This document shows, piece by piece, positions 1 through 10,075 of a stretch of 64,000 bases of DNA. The notes under the pieces were generated by a model. That model was not told where the DNA came from. It did no database searches and saw only the letters and a program-made list of their open reading frames with translations. The translations under genes and the position numbers were made by a program. The stretch is from Blattamonas nauphoetae. Taxonomy: Eukaryota; Preaxostyla; Oxymonadida. Numbering within the stretch: position 1 is the first letter of the stretch; each line of letters begins with the position of its first letter. Location of the stretch: assembly GCA_033064195.1 (NCBI GenBank), contig JARBJD010000044.1, positions 124,001-188,000 on the forward strand, read 5' to 3'.

Positions 1-1000
1 CTCTGCATCCAGCACAACATCCCGTTTTCGAGGATCTTTCGTCTCAATCTTGTTCCGAAGAAGATGTTTTACCGGGCCCTCAAACGGGTCCGGTTGAACC
101 AACCATGCGGAAGGCGGGGGCGTCCGCCGAAGATTACCCCAGACAAACGTCAACAGGTCAATAAGCAGATCCATCGCGATCGACAAAGAAGAACATTTCA
201 TTCAGCAATGGATGTCAGACGAATGGTATGACTTTTCTTTCTCCCTCACATCTTTCTTGTACCAAGAACTGATCTGAGCGCGCCCCATCGTTGATCCTCA
301 TTCACAATTGTTGAGGACTTATGGATACACTTTTTTTGAGATGCTCACGATCTTGTCGCCAGAAGAAGTGAACAATACCCACATGAGAGGTTTAAGCAAT
401 CCTCCAGAGCGGTGACCATCCCATGGATGGAGACAAATTGTCGACTGAACCAAATCCATACCTATCCTCCAGGGTTGATCGTGAACCTGGATGAGACTTT
501 TGCATCCTCTGCACCCTTCCACAATGTTGTGGTTGCGGTGGAACCCAATGACCCCAGGCTTATTGTCCCGCACATACCAATACCAGCAAAAAACGACCAT
601 AATCTGAACTGTATGCAGAGATGGGGAGTAATTGCCAACAATCATGATGGTTCAATCCCGAGAAGTCCCTGCCAAATATACACCGTACCAATCACCCTCA
701 CTTTATATTCAAGCATCCACACAAACAAGGATGACGAACCCTCTATTTGCCACACTTTTTCAAATGTTCATACTGTCGCAATCCTGCAAAAGTGCCTATT
801 TCTGGGAAAACAGAACAAAAGATGTCTCCTTATTTTGGATGGGCTGAAATCACATAATACCCCAAATGGATAGATGCTGGGTCAACAAAACAATTTAGAT
901 ATGGTGATCCTTCCATCCCACACCACTCATCTCTTGCATCTTATTGATCAGTCTATCACGGCAAATTTTAAAGAACCATCTCCTCTACTCGATCACACCT
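1..1000 (+). pseudogene. pogo/Tigger-like (DDE_1) transposase relic
   Basis: Open stretches on the plus strand read as a DDE-type cut-and-paste transposase. The start of the window (about 20-230) encodes a basic helix-turn-helix-like segment containing GRPPKITP. After a GT-AG-like gap, bases 412-873 encode PPGLIVNLDETF (first catalytic Asp) and CLLILDGLKSH (second Asp). Bases about 900-985 encode MVILPSHTTHLLHLIDQS, the P-H-x-T-H segment that precedes the last catalytic residue in pogo/CENP-B-related transposases. The order matches the family, but the frame changes several times and no single frame spans the gene, so it is a dead copy. The 5' end lies outside the window and I found no terminal repeats. 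Family placement is from motifs only. Confidence 0.6.
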
Positions 1001-1327
1001 CATCCTCTCCAGACAGCGAGTCATAAACGATCCGAGAATCGTTTCGAGTTTCCGGGCTCTTCCCCCCAAACAGAGCCGATCCGATCAGCGACTCGGAGGT
1101 TTTTTCGTTCGGGCCCGCTCAGGGGCTTTCAACCCTCGACACACGCAGACAGCCACCCAGACTTTCAGAAGTTCTCCCTTCGAATTCCGTTGGTGATCAC
1201 CGGTATGTCATGTTGATCGCCCCAATGACATTTCATCTTCATCATTTCGGACTTATTCCAGCAAATATAAATAGTCAATTATCAAAAAACTGTGGAATGT
1301 ATGTAAAACAAGAATATAATCAACTCC
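1001..1327. other. No gene seen
   Basis: This stretch lies between two transposase relics of opposite orientation. It has a short plus-strand open frame (944-1216) that runs on from the first relic and has no recognisable motif. I see no RNA gene or repeat here. It is probably transposon-derived spacer. Confidence 0.4.
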
Positions 1328-2725
1328 TTACTGTCTGTACTTCGGAGCCCATCGAGTGGGGAACTGCTGCCAATTCATAAAACCAAACAACGGGTTCCGA
1401 TCATCCTCACTTTTCTCCTTCTGTGATTCTTCCTCATCAGGGATGCAATGCTCTTCCATCTCTGTGAATACATCTTCATTGAGCGCAACAGTCCGTTTGC
1501 CTTTTGTCTCCTTTATTGTGAAGCCAGCATCGCGAAAAGCCAACCGGTTCTTTTTTTCGTCTGTACAACTTGCTAGTGTCAGGGCAGCTTCGCTAAATCG
1601 GTTTGTTTGCGTTCTAGCATCTTGTATTTCATTATCTTTTCGTTCCATTTGCTTCCAGGGCGGTGAAGGTCAGTTGGTCACATGGCTGAGTGAGATGGGA
1701 AGATGCAGGGGGAAGGTGAATAGGATGATGTTGTTAACTGCAAGGTTTTGCTTTATCTTCTCAGTTTTATGAATTTCAAGATTGTCCGCCAGAGCACCGC
1801 GGTATTGTCAAGGAGGTTTTGTTGGACACGGACTTTTGCACGTGTGGGATGAACTGTTCATCGATCCAGTCCATGTATTGATCTGACTGGATCAATCCAC
1901 TTTGGCTAACTCCGGTGACAGCATCTATATTTCCTTTCTTCACCTCCTGCGCAACCTTTCCGTCGAGTTTGTTCGCTTTGATGACGATCAATGGTTTTAC
2001 AGCTCTGCCTTCAAACGGTATGCAAGCTAATATACCGGTCACTTTTTACTTGCACTAGTTTTGAATCGGGGTGGAGCAGATTCCTTTTTACCACAACTCT
2101 CTTTGTCCCGACGGATCCAGCCTTTTCAACAGACTTTCATCGCAATTGAATATGAGTCGTGGATGGACACCCACAACAGAATCTTGTAATCGTTTCTTGT
2201 ATTTCCTAATCATCCTCTTTGTAGTCGGGATCGTGAGCTTTCTAACGGCTTGGCAATTGTGCGTGTAAGAGTCTTTCTGTGCCGGCCTAAAAACCGATGA
2301 ACCCATCCCTGGGTGACATTTGTATGAAATTTTTTCTTGACTAACTTGATTATCCCAGTCCTTCCTACTGGTCGATGAAGGTTCGCAAGGTTGTGTATTT
2401 CGCCAACAAGCTCGACTTCTTGATCGTCAGACAGTCTGCGATCATTTGTAATCATCCCTGCATTTCGTCGCTCTCGTTGATTCCGAATGTGCCACAAGAA
2501 CTGCCGGTTGGTTCGAAAAATGTATGAGATATCTTTTATATATGCCTTCCCCAGGTAGAATCGTGTCCAATGATCGTACGCATAGAGGAGACATTCGGAA
2601 TGTGTCGACAGTTGCTTTCGAGCAAGTTGAGTGTATGCTCGTCCTCCAAGAACTTTGCCGAACTTTTCCTTACATCTCGCGAGTACATCCTTTTTATGTG
2701 TCTTCCAATAACTTTCCATCCTTAT
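1328..2725 (-). pseudogene. CENP-B/pogo-like transposase relic (minus strand)
   Basis: Read right to left, the minus strand holds the parts of a CENP-B-type transposase. The N-terminal part (about 2725-2210) encodes a DNA-binding region with RRLSDDQEVELVGEI followed by VTQGWVHRFLGRH, as in Tc5/CENP-B helix-turn-helix domains. A middle piece (about 2306-2088) contains PRLIFNCDES, the first Asp region. Next (2042-1776) comes VTGILACIPFEGRAVKPLIV with the following GLIQSDQYMDWIDEQFIP, typical of DDE_1. A charged C-terminal piece (1648-1328) may be its tail. These parts lie in different frames, so the copy is broken. It differs from the plus-strand relic at 1-1000 in its first catalytic block, which suggests a separate lineage. 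Confidence 0.6.
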
Positions 2726-2779
2726 TCTACAGACTATAATCAAAGAAAACTGGAGAATATGAAATGCCGGAAATGACAA

Positions 2780-3334
2780 GAGAGTGATCACATTGTCATG
2801 GTCGTGATCACAAACGGATTGCGTCTTTCCAGGAGAGAAGAGGAGGGCTTGGCAGGAGTTATCAGAAAGGAGCTCGCGGATGGAGTGATCAAGGAGGTGG
2901 CAGCGGGGGACATTAAATGTTGGAACACCACCTTCGTTATTCAAAAAGGGGACGGGTCCTGGAGGAGGATCTTGGACTGCAGACATGTCAATGGCGCAGT
3001 GGCTCAAGAACACTTCAAAATGGAAGTGTTTGTATCGGTTGCAAACATGGTGGAGGAAGGGTGTTGGATGTGCAAGCTGGATCTTGCACACACATATCTC
3101 CACAACGCTCTCGACCCAGACGACTATCCCTTCTTGGGTTTTCTGCACAGGGGGAGGGCTTATGTGCAACAAACGATGTGTTTTGGGTTAACATCAGCAC
3201 CCAGACAATTTACAAAACTCCTCAGACCGGTGGTTGCGAAATTCAGGTGTCATTTCCACATCCTGGCTTACCTGGACGACTTCCTCATCATGGACCAGTC
3301 GAAGGAGTCTGCGGAGAGGACAATTGCTCGGTGA
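2780..3334 (+). mobile_element. Fossil fragment of a DIRS-like retroelement (reverse transcriptase part)
   Basis: A plus-strand frame from about 2798 encodes a reverse-transcriptase palm/fingers segment. It has the LDCRHVN block, the FGLTSAPRQFTKLL block and the catalytic YLDD box. The FTKLL(R/K)PVVA wording and the spacing resemble DIRS/PAT tyrosine-recombinase retroelements more than Gypsy, Copia or LINE enzymes. Only this part is present: I see no gag, no RNase H and no terminal repeats. It is a broken, old fragment abutting the minus-strand transposase relic. Family assignment is from motif wording and is moderately secure. Confidence 0.65.
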
Positions 3335-3383
3335 TGGCGACAGAAGGTCTTCAGCTGGTGAGATCACATCCGGCATCTAGCGG

Positions 3384-3587
3384 TTGATGAGCGCGATTGG
3401 TTTTGACGGATCCAAGTACCGTCCGTACTCCCTGAAGCATGCGGGTCGGTCAAAGAACAAGTTGATGGGGATGAGCGATTCGGACAAAGCGCAACAGGCG
3501 TGGCTCTCATCAAAAACCGGCACACTCCACAAGTTCAATACCAAACGGGTCTCTGAAGTTAAACAATTAAATCCCGTCGATCTGTGA
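3384..3587 (+). mobile_element. Possible tyrosine-recombinase piece of the same fossil
   Basis: A short frame just downstream of the reverse-transcriptase fragment encodes a basic 67-residue segment with PYSLKHAGRSKNKL. The segment loosely resembles the C-terminal helix region of tyrosine recombinases, where DIRS-like elements carry their integrase. Position and orientation fit a shared origin with the fragment at 2780-3334. The piece is too short for a firm call. Confidence 0.3.
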
Positions 3588-3608
3588 TGGCATATTGAGA
3601 ATAGACAG

Positions 3609-4640
3609 TTAGATCCTTGAGATTTGAGGCTTTTCTTCGTCAACCTTTGTGAAAAGTCGTTGAGAGGGGAGTCGTGTAGAGATAACACAATTTGGGTGAA
3701 TCCGTTCTGCATAGTCCGAATCATCTTCTAATCGCATTCTACCGATGGGAGTATGTGACTGTCCGGTTCTCAATCGTGTCCTCTGCTTTTCTTCAGATGT
3801 GAGGGGACAATCAACTTTGAAATCATTTGTCGAGCTTGTAATTAGCATCTTCTGGCGCCTTTCAATCCGATTCGAAGAGTTTTGCTTCACAGGAATTTCA
3901 TCCACAGGGTTTTGGACTGGAAATGTTTTGAGGATTCGAGTAACAGTTTTCTTCGGTATATCAAATTCAAAAGGATGCCATTTGTCGAGAGGAATTGACA
4001 GAAACGGAGAAGCGAGACAACGTCCGTTATACCGACAAAAATGGAGATGATCCTTAATTCCAGGGATTGTGAAGTGATCGAACGTCTCATCAATGTTGAG
4101 GACAGCTTCATTGATAGAGTGCATCACTGAAAGATGGTTGAGAACAATTTGGTTTCGAAAATAGTTGATTAAAACGGTCACATTTTGGATTTTGGTTTCG
4201 ATTGAATTCCACCTGAGACATGCAGCCAATCTCCCAAAGGCACCATCGCAGACATTCTTTCCGTGCCCTTCGTTGAAGAATGAGATCGATGCTAAGCAGG
4301 TAGGAAGATATGCACGAATGCCATGAAGAACAAAATTGCTAAAAGACCCACATCGAAAATGTAGGCCTGTATTTGACCAATGGCTGAGTTTATGAAGCTG
4401 TTGAAACTCAGGGAAGAGTGGAATGCTTCTCGTGTAAGTCTAGCATGTTCTTTGTGGAAAGCGAGCATTTTCATCTCTTCGATCAAAGGGTGTTCTGGTT
4501 CTTTTCCTTGTCCTTTCGGAGTTTGGATTTGTTTCGCCCCCTCATCCAATCGTGCGCAGTGATTACAGCAGTCAGTCCTTCGTTTTGGTCGAAAATGTAG
4601 AATTCTTGTTTTCAACGAAAATGTAAAAAGTACCAGACCT
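3609..4640 (-). pseudogene. Degraded copy of the unrecognised transposase family also seen at 7627-10178
   Basis: Minus-strand frames at 4615-4292 and 4229-3609 match two parts of the larger plus-strand copy at 7665-10075. The first piece has PKRRTDCCNHCARL, against SKRRTDVCNRCARL in the other copy. The second has ETFDHFTIPGIKDHLHF, then NRIERR (NRIKRR in the other copy) in the C-terminal domain. The central block with DYKENW, SDCGPHFRN and HGKN is missing, so this copy carries an internal deletion. Its upstream side ends at the foldback element at 4645-5237, which may have inserted into it. No terminal repeats were found. Confidence 0.6.
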
Positions 4641-4644
4641 TATA

Positions 4645-5237
4645 GATATGTCATTTACCAGGTCCGTGTCACCAACCCGGAACCTGGGGTTGAAAGAAAC
4701 CATATTGGTCCAACTAAGAAAAAAATAAAATTTGAGAATTCAATTCCGCGGGGAATCGGAGAAAACCTCAAAATACTGTATACAGCAGGAATGCACACAT
4801 TTTTCAAACTTTTTCAGCTCAAATCTCCACAACCAGATATCCGTTTTACACCAAATAAAAAGCATTTTTATCGTGAATATATCGAAAAAAAACTCACAAA
4901 AAAAATAAAATTTTTTTTCCTAAGAAATTTTTGGGCGAGAAAACAGCGTTTTTTCACATCTTCCCAAATACCCAACATTTTTGTTCCAATTTTTTTCAAT
5001 ATTTTAGTTTCACCAAAAAAACGTTTCTGTGAAAATTTTCATGAAAATCGGTTCACTGGTTGTTGAGATATCCTCGTGCACATTTTACAAGGTGGCCAAA
5101 ACGAGGAATTTTAAATATTTCTCGAATTCCCCAAAAAGGAAATTTCTAAAATTTAATTTTTTTCTTAGTTCGACCAATATGGTTAATTTGGACCCCATGT
5201 TCCGGGTTGGTGACACGGACCTGGTTCATGACATATC
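4645..5237. mobile_element. Foldback/MITE-like element with arms of about 100 bases
   Basis: The left arm (from 4645, GATATGTCATTTACCAGGTC) reappears as its reverse complement at the right end (about 5141-5237). The two arms match closely over roughly 95 bases, including CCGTGTCACCAACCCGGAAC and CCATATTGGT. Both ends are flanked by TA (4643-4644 and 5238-5239), the target duplication expected for Tc1/mariner-type cut-and-paste elements. The interior is AT-rich with no coding capacity that I recognise. A non-autonomous element mobilised by a transposase encoded elsewhere is the simplest reading. It lies at the upstream edge of the degraded transposase copy at 3609-4640. Confidence 0.75.
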
Positions 5238-5239
5238 TA

Positions 5240-5501
5240 TCAGTAGGAAATCAAACAACTCTGAACGAAAAATTGTTGAGGATACGAGATAGACGGACAG
5301 ACCTTGATGATTCTGGGGGATTCTTTCCTCCACAATCTGTCCAACTTTCGTATGTTGGACAACGAACAAGAGAAGGGACTCCGGATGTTTGGGATCGTGC
5401 TCAGTAAGTCGGCCAACGACTTGGCGAGCTCTCCACTCCATTGTTTTTTAGGAACAGGCTTTTCAGAAATCATTGTGATCGAACCTAGGTTGTGACCTTG
5501 A
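5240..5501 (-). other. Unrecognised open stretch between two repeat elements
   Basis: A minus-strand frame of 77 codons (5473-5240) runs into the right end of the foldback element. It could be the displaced upstream part of the degraded transposase copy, but it shows no similarity to the N-terminal part of the better copy at 7665-8050. I see no motif and do not assign a function. Confidence 0.25.
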
Positions 5502-5862
5502 CAATTAATTCAAAATATTACATTCATTCCGGCTTCCAGTTATTGGGTCTTCGTTTTTTTGGAAAGGGTTGATCTCAATTTGTCTGTGAATTTCGGAAAA
5601 TGTGAAAAGCTACGCAGTGTTTGACATTGAAATGATCATGCGAGATGGCTGATTGTCACTCAATTTCAATTTCTTCCTGCGGAAAATGTTGTGTCCCCTG
5701 CTTGAGGTGGATTTAAGACATAATTAATGGTCTTTCCTGCTGTTTGATTGAAGAACTTTGACTTGAAATGGATTTGAAGGTTCGTTCTCGTTGATCACCC
5801 CTTTCTTGCTTTTTTTTAAGACACAATAACCGGAAGCCGGAATGACTGTATTATGAATTAAT
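5502..5862. mobile_element. Small inverted-repeat element (about 360 bases)
   Basis: The left arm at about 5502-5558 contains TCATTCCGGCTTCCAGTTAT. The right arm at about 5810-5862 contains its reverse complement with a few changes, and the outer parts (AATTAATTCA) also pair. The interior has no open frame of note. This looks like a second short non-autonomous element. I could not define a target duplication, so the exact ends are approximate. Confidence 0.55.
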
Positions 5863-5894
5863 TAGAATTTGCTTAGTACTTCACTTAAATAGTT

Positions 5895-5929
5895 CTTTTC
5901 TGGGCAAAAAGTACCTTTATCGGACCACT
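5895..5929. repeat. Left end of Merlin element: 8-base target duplication plus terminal inverted repeat
   Basis: CTTTTCTG (5895-5902) is followed by the terminal repeat beginning GGCAAAAAGTACCTTTATCG (5903). The same eight bases follow the inverted copy at the right end (7595-7602). An 8-9-base target duplication is characteristic of Merlin and of its bacterial IS1016/IS1595-type relatives. Confidence 0.85.
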
Positions 5930-7594
5930 TTTTAGACATTTTTATGATTCTTCCAAGATTTTTCTCAACTGAAGAAGTCATTTCGTAGAATATTTCTTTC
6001 GGGTGACGATCCTGAAGAATTCTGATTGATCGGAAAAAACTATTGGGTCAGATCAAACCAACTTCTTTGATGACCCTCGTTCCTCATCAGGACAGACCAT
6101 TTATCGAGTATATTCGACTTTTCCTATCGGAAAACGACACATTTGCATGGTTTCAAGAATCTATATTATGCGAAACAGAACATATATGTACGAAATGTCG
6201 ATCCAGTTGTTCAGTCCAAAAAGAAGGCAATTACCGTCATTGGAGGTGCAAGAATCGACAATGCCGCCACAAAAGAAGTCTTTTCAAGGATACGAGTCTC
6301 ACTAAATTACACATTCCATTAAATCAATTGATGATGATCTGTCTGTTGATTTGGTATGACTTTGAAACATCCAAGATCCAACTTTTTACTGGTGTATCGA
6401 CGAACGTCATTGGATTTTGGCGCAGTCATATATATGCAATATGCACAGAAAAATGGAACAGAAACCAGGAACAAATAGGCGGTCCAGGCAAGATTGTAGA
6501 AATTGATGAAGCCATCGTTAGGAAGCGAAAATATCATCGTGGAGGTTCAAAAGAACAGATCTGGGTCTTCGGAGCTGTAGAAAGAAAGGAAGGAGGTGGT
6601 GCAGGTCGGAATTTTGTAATGATCGTCCCGAATCGATCTAGGGAAACACTTCTACCAATCATCAAATACAATATTTTGCCTGGAACACACATTATGTCCG
6701 ATGAGTGGAGGGCATACTCCACTCTCGGCGATGAAGGCTACATTCACACCACCGTGAATCATAGCAAAAACTTCGTTGATGAGACTACTCAGACATGCAC
6801 GAACACCGTGGAAGGACTCTGGTGTCACATGAGGCGCTTCTTTCCTCGAAATGGTGTTCGCTCTCGATTTCTCGCCTCATATCGAGCGACTTGGCTAGTC
6901 AAAAGAAACCTCAAAACATCATTTATCTCGATCATCCGTGAAACGATTCACACAATTCCATGTACACCACCACCAGAATCTCACACCACACAAGTCACGG
7001 AAGAGCCAGATCAGGATGATCCTCCCACAATAAATGATATTCTGGAGATCCCCTAAATTCCCGAAGATTCTAGCTCAGAATCTGATTGTAGTGATTCAAG
7101 TCTGGAATCTTTTTCCTCTCTTGTTGATTAAACTGGTGAAAAGTGCTAGATCATCTTCAAAATCCTTAAAGAGATGAACACATTCATCTCACATCTATAC
7201 AGTTCACATTCACACCTAGTATTCTATTTGAGAGCCTGTATTACATTTCTCTGAATAAAATTCTGTTTTTTCTTCCTATTCATTGAAAAGAAGTACAATC
7301 ATGACAATTGATGAGATCGAGTGAAAATTTCCTACTACGAAGCATATATCGGATTAATAAGACAATGTAGTTGTTCATCCTTTCTATAGTAACGATTATT
7401 TGTATTTCTGTCTTGAATACAAATCAACATTCCTAAAAAGAAGGATGATCATGTTTTCAGTCATTCTCCAGTAATCACCCATCATTCGAGTTTTCCAGAC
7501 AATGATTGAATCTACTCACAGAAAAAGTGATCATAAGATAGAAAGAAATGGATACAGTTACTGCAACAGTGGTCCGATAAAGGTACATGTTGCC
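5903..7594 (+). mobile_element. Merlin-family DNA transposon, complete-looking
   Basis: This 1,692-base element is bounded by inverted terminal repeats of about 27 bases (5903-5929 and 7568-7594) that differ at only a few positions. It is flanked by identical 8-base duplications CTTTTCTG. It carries one plus-strand transposase gene (6070-7056) with all three catalytic residues. The perfect target duplication indicates fairly recent insertion. It sits 32 bases outside the left end of the next transposon (7627-10178). The 3' part (7057-7567) has no further gene; see the transposase entry for a possible lost acidic tail. Confidence 0.88.
6070..7056 (+). CDS. Merlin (ISXO2-like, IS1595-type) transposase
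   Basis: This is a DDE transposase that cuts out and reinserts the element around it. The frame is open from a TTG at 6043, but the first ATG is at 6070 and gives 328 residues. Numbered from that ATG, an N-terminal zinc ribbon has Cys pairs at 40/43 and 60/65. The ISXO2-like core has EIDEA (Asp146), WVFGAVER, SDEWRAY (Asp211) and NTVEGLW (Glu248), so the catalytic triad is intact. After the TAA at 7054-7056 the same frame continues for 24 more codons (to 7131) with an acidic Ser-rich run, SSSESDCSDSS. The stop may therefore be a recent nonsense change that trims an acidic tail, leaving the core complete. No intron is needed. Confidence 0.88.
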   Translation: MTLVPHQDRPFIEYIRLFLSENDTFAWFQESILCETEHICTKCRSSCSVQKEGNYRHWRCKNRQCRHKRSLFKDTSLTKLHIPLNQLMMICLLIWYDFETSKIQLFTGVSTNVIGFWRSHIYAICTEKWNRNQEQIGGPGKIVEIDEAIVRKRKYHRGGSKEQIWVFGAVERKEGGGAGRNFVMIVPNRSRETLLPIIKYNILPGTHIMSDEWRAYSTLGDEGYIHTTVNHSKNFVDETTQTCTNTVEGLWCHMRRFFPRNGVRSRFLASYRATWLVKRNLKTSFISIIRETIHTIPCTPPPESHTTQVTEEPDQDDPPTINDILEIP

Positions 7595-7602
7595 CTTTTC
7601 TG
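7568..7602. repeat. Right end of Merlin element: terminal inverted repeat plus target duplication
   Basis: The inverted repeat (7568-7594) reads, on the minus strand, GGCAACATGTACCTTTATCG. It pairs with the left end apart from a small patch near the tip. It is followed by CTTTTCTG (7595-7602), identical to 5895-5902. Confidence 0.85.
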
Positions 7603-7664
7603 CTTTGTTTTTGAAATGGGCCAATTGGGCAACAATTTGGTGAATTAGACACTTTGGGTTGATC

Positions 7665-10075
7665 ATGTCATATTCTTCCTTTTATCTCAAATCAGCATCC
7701 GAGAAGAGTAAAATGGCAGCACGTCTGTTTGACGCGGCTGCCCAGATCTCCGGAGGGTGTCCGGACGCCCTACTGGAATATACCGTTCTGAGCACAAAAC
7801 GTGGACAACACATCCGTAGTAATCTGGAACTGGAACTCAACGGTGTGTCAACATTCTTTTGTGACTTTCATCTTCACAGGTAAGTATTCAAAGCTGTTAA
7901 AATCTCTTGGATTGATCTACGCCAGCCTAGCAAAACGTGCGCAAATTCTCCTCCTATCCGCACTAGCATCGATTGTTTCGTTGTCAGCATTGATCGGTGC
8001 TGGATTCGAGACTACAAGAAGTGATTTAAAGAACTCATACCGTATGAAACCAAGATGTGGCCAAAGCATCGAACATGTTGGAACAAAATCAAGAAATCTC
8101 ATCTTCCATCAGTTTCCGAGAGGATCCTACTCTGGAAATGGATCCATGACCATACTACAGAAACTTGAAATGTCCAAAAACAAAGAAACAAACCTGAATT
8201 TGACGAAACGGTTGTCGTTGATCAACTCTTCACCGATCCTGATCGCAACCCAAACAATCCACATGCTTTCATCTTGGAGTGGACATGGCAACAACGAATG
8301 TATAGAGGGACTCTCAAAGATCTCTTTCTTCAATTTGTCAAAGATTACCCAACAATAAAAATTTCTTTGACAACGTTCCGCAAAACTTGTCGATCTCTGA
8401 CGCGATCAAAAAGAAGAACCGACGTCTGTAATAGATGTGCTCGTCTAGAGCAAGTCAACCGCGAGATTGCATCTCTAAATCAAAGATCAGAAACGATCCC
8501 ACATTCACTTCTTTCTGAGCAAACAACTTTACAAATGCATATTCAACACGCCGCTATACAACGAAAAACATTCAATACTCAGATATCAGAATTGGACTTG
8601 GGCACTGCTATTGTCTTATATGACTATAAGGAAAATTGGAAGGTCTCAATCACAAAGGACCAAGCCTCGCATCAATTCTACAACAATCAACAGATCTCTC
8701 ATTTATGTTTTACTGTACTAACTGTAGATTCAACAGGTACCCGAATCAAACGATATTTTCACGCGTTTTCGGAGTGCACGACACATGATGCACGCTTCAC
8801 GACATACTGCTTATTACAACTCCGTTATATTCGACTCTTCAAACAATTCCACACAATTCACTTTTGGTCTGATTGTGGCCCCCATTTTCGGAATCGTGTC
8901 AACATTTGTAATTGCCTCTTTCGACAACCCTTTCCTTCTCTATACTGAGGTTACATGGCTCAGGGAATTTGGACCTTTTTTTGAAACGTGTTGATACTCA
9001 GTTTGTTATTGGATTGATTGATGTGATCTTTCCACCAACACATTCTGTTACGAGACTGAGTCACGTCATCCACAAACTACAGTTCAATATCGTTGTCAGC
9101 ACGCTCTGCAAAATTCCATCTCTTTGAATCGATCATTTCTGTCGGGTTGACAGTCGAACGCAGATTCCAACGCGAGATCAACATCTGATGACCAGTCCTC
9201 CTCACGCACGATTCTCAACTTCTCGATGACTATTATGGCCTAGTTGTGACATGTCACGAATCGAAGCAGGAAGAAAGGTTCGCACTTTTTCTTGTCATCT
9301 TGCAGGAAAGTTCCAAATTCCCTGAATTGTGTAACCTCAGTATCAGAAGACAACAATCAATTTATTCCACGAAGGACATGGAAAGAATTTATGTGATGCA
9401 GCTTTTGGGACATTAGTGCAATCCGTTCGAGACAGAATCCATGAAAGGGATATACTAAATAGAACTGACCTCACCCATTTTTTTAAGCTTGAACGAGCCC
9501 ATGGACACATCCAATCGAACCATTTCTTCGACATCGTTTCCATACCGGAATCTCAGTCTCTTCCGTCAGTCGCCATCTCAAAGATCAAAGACTTTCTTTC
9601 ACTTCGATTCGTCAGCGGTCAACTCCGAGCCTATTATATTCTGGATGGCAGCACAGACAATTATGTCACCATACCCTTCTCCTTTGAACAGACAACCTTC
9701 AGTTCACCACTTCAATACTACACGGAGAAACCTTCTGTACATCTCTCGAAATCCAGTTCCGAAGCAACCAATCGGATTAAAAGACGAGCCAATTCTTTCA
9801 AAATGAAAAATCTACCAAGCACAGCCTGTTCATCTGGATATTCCCGTCAAAACCAAGTCGTCGCATCCCGACCAGATCCTCATCTCCACAGCACCATCAA
9901 TCGATCATCAAACCGCATTCTACCGCTTCCTTTTGATCAACTTCTCATCCTTGGATTCCAAAAAGGGAAAGATAGGGAAAACAAGGTTCCAGAAACCGAT
10001 AATCAACACTTGTCACAACCATCTCTATTTCCTCTCATGCAGTCCAACACAGACGTCAAGCAGACACACATGTAG
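7665..10075 (+). pseudogene. Transposase-like gene with CxxC, DYKENW, SDCGPHFRN and EGHGKN blocks
   Basis: The start is ATG 7665 or 7713. A GT-AG intron of 37 bases (7843-7879), like those of host genes, joins the first two pieces. A frame change near 8030-8060 is not explained by a clear intron and is probably a lesion. Downstream, in one frame, lie SKRRTDVCNRCARL (about 8405, Cys pair), YDYKENW (8619-8639) and SHQFYNNQQIS. They are followed by FWSDCGPHFRN (about 8863-8895) and, after the nested MITE, HEGHGKNLCDAAFG (9368-9409). The D..EN / SDxGPxF / HGKxxxD pattern recalls transposon proteins with DFAEN, SDGxxxxxKN and HGKGxxDGxGG blocks found in many animals. I do not know a named family for it. 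The acidic residues are candidates for a DDE-like site. Confidence 0.6.
8945..9340. mobile_element. MITE-like element nested in the transposase gene
   Basis: This 396-base element has terminal inverted repeats of about 35 bases. The left end starts CTGAGGTTACATGGCTCAGG; the right end, read in reverse complement, starts CTGAGGTTACACAATTCAGG. TA flanks both sides (8943-8944 and 9341-9342), the Tc1/mariner-type signature. Removing the element and one TA brings the reading frame ...PSLY / QKTTINLF... together without a shift, which shows that the sequence is an insertion into an open gene. It has no coding capacity that I recognise. Confidence 0.85.

Noticed and set aside
2798-3334. LINE or Gypsy origin for the reverse-transcriptase fragment
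   Set aside because: The FGLTSAPRQFTKLL wording and block spacing fit DIRS-like enzymes better; no endonuclease or gag lies nearby.
7603-7626. Treating the Merlin and the adjacent GGGCAA transposon as one element
   Set aside because: Merlin has its own perfect target duplication and each unit has its own paired ends; only the six-base tip is shared.
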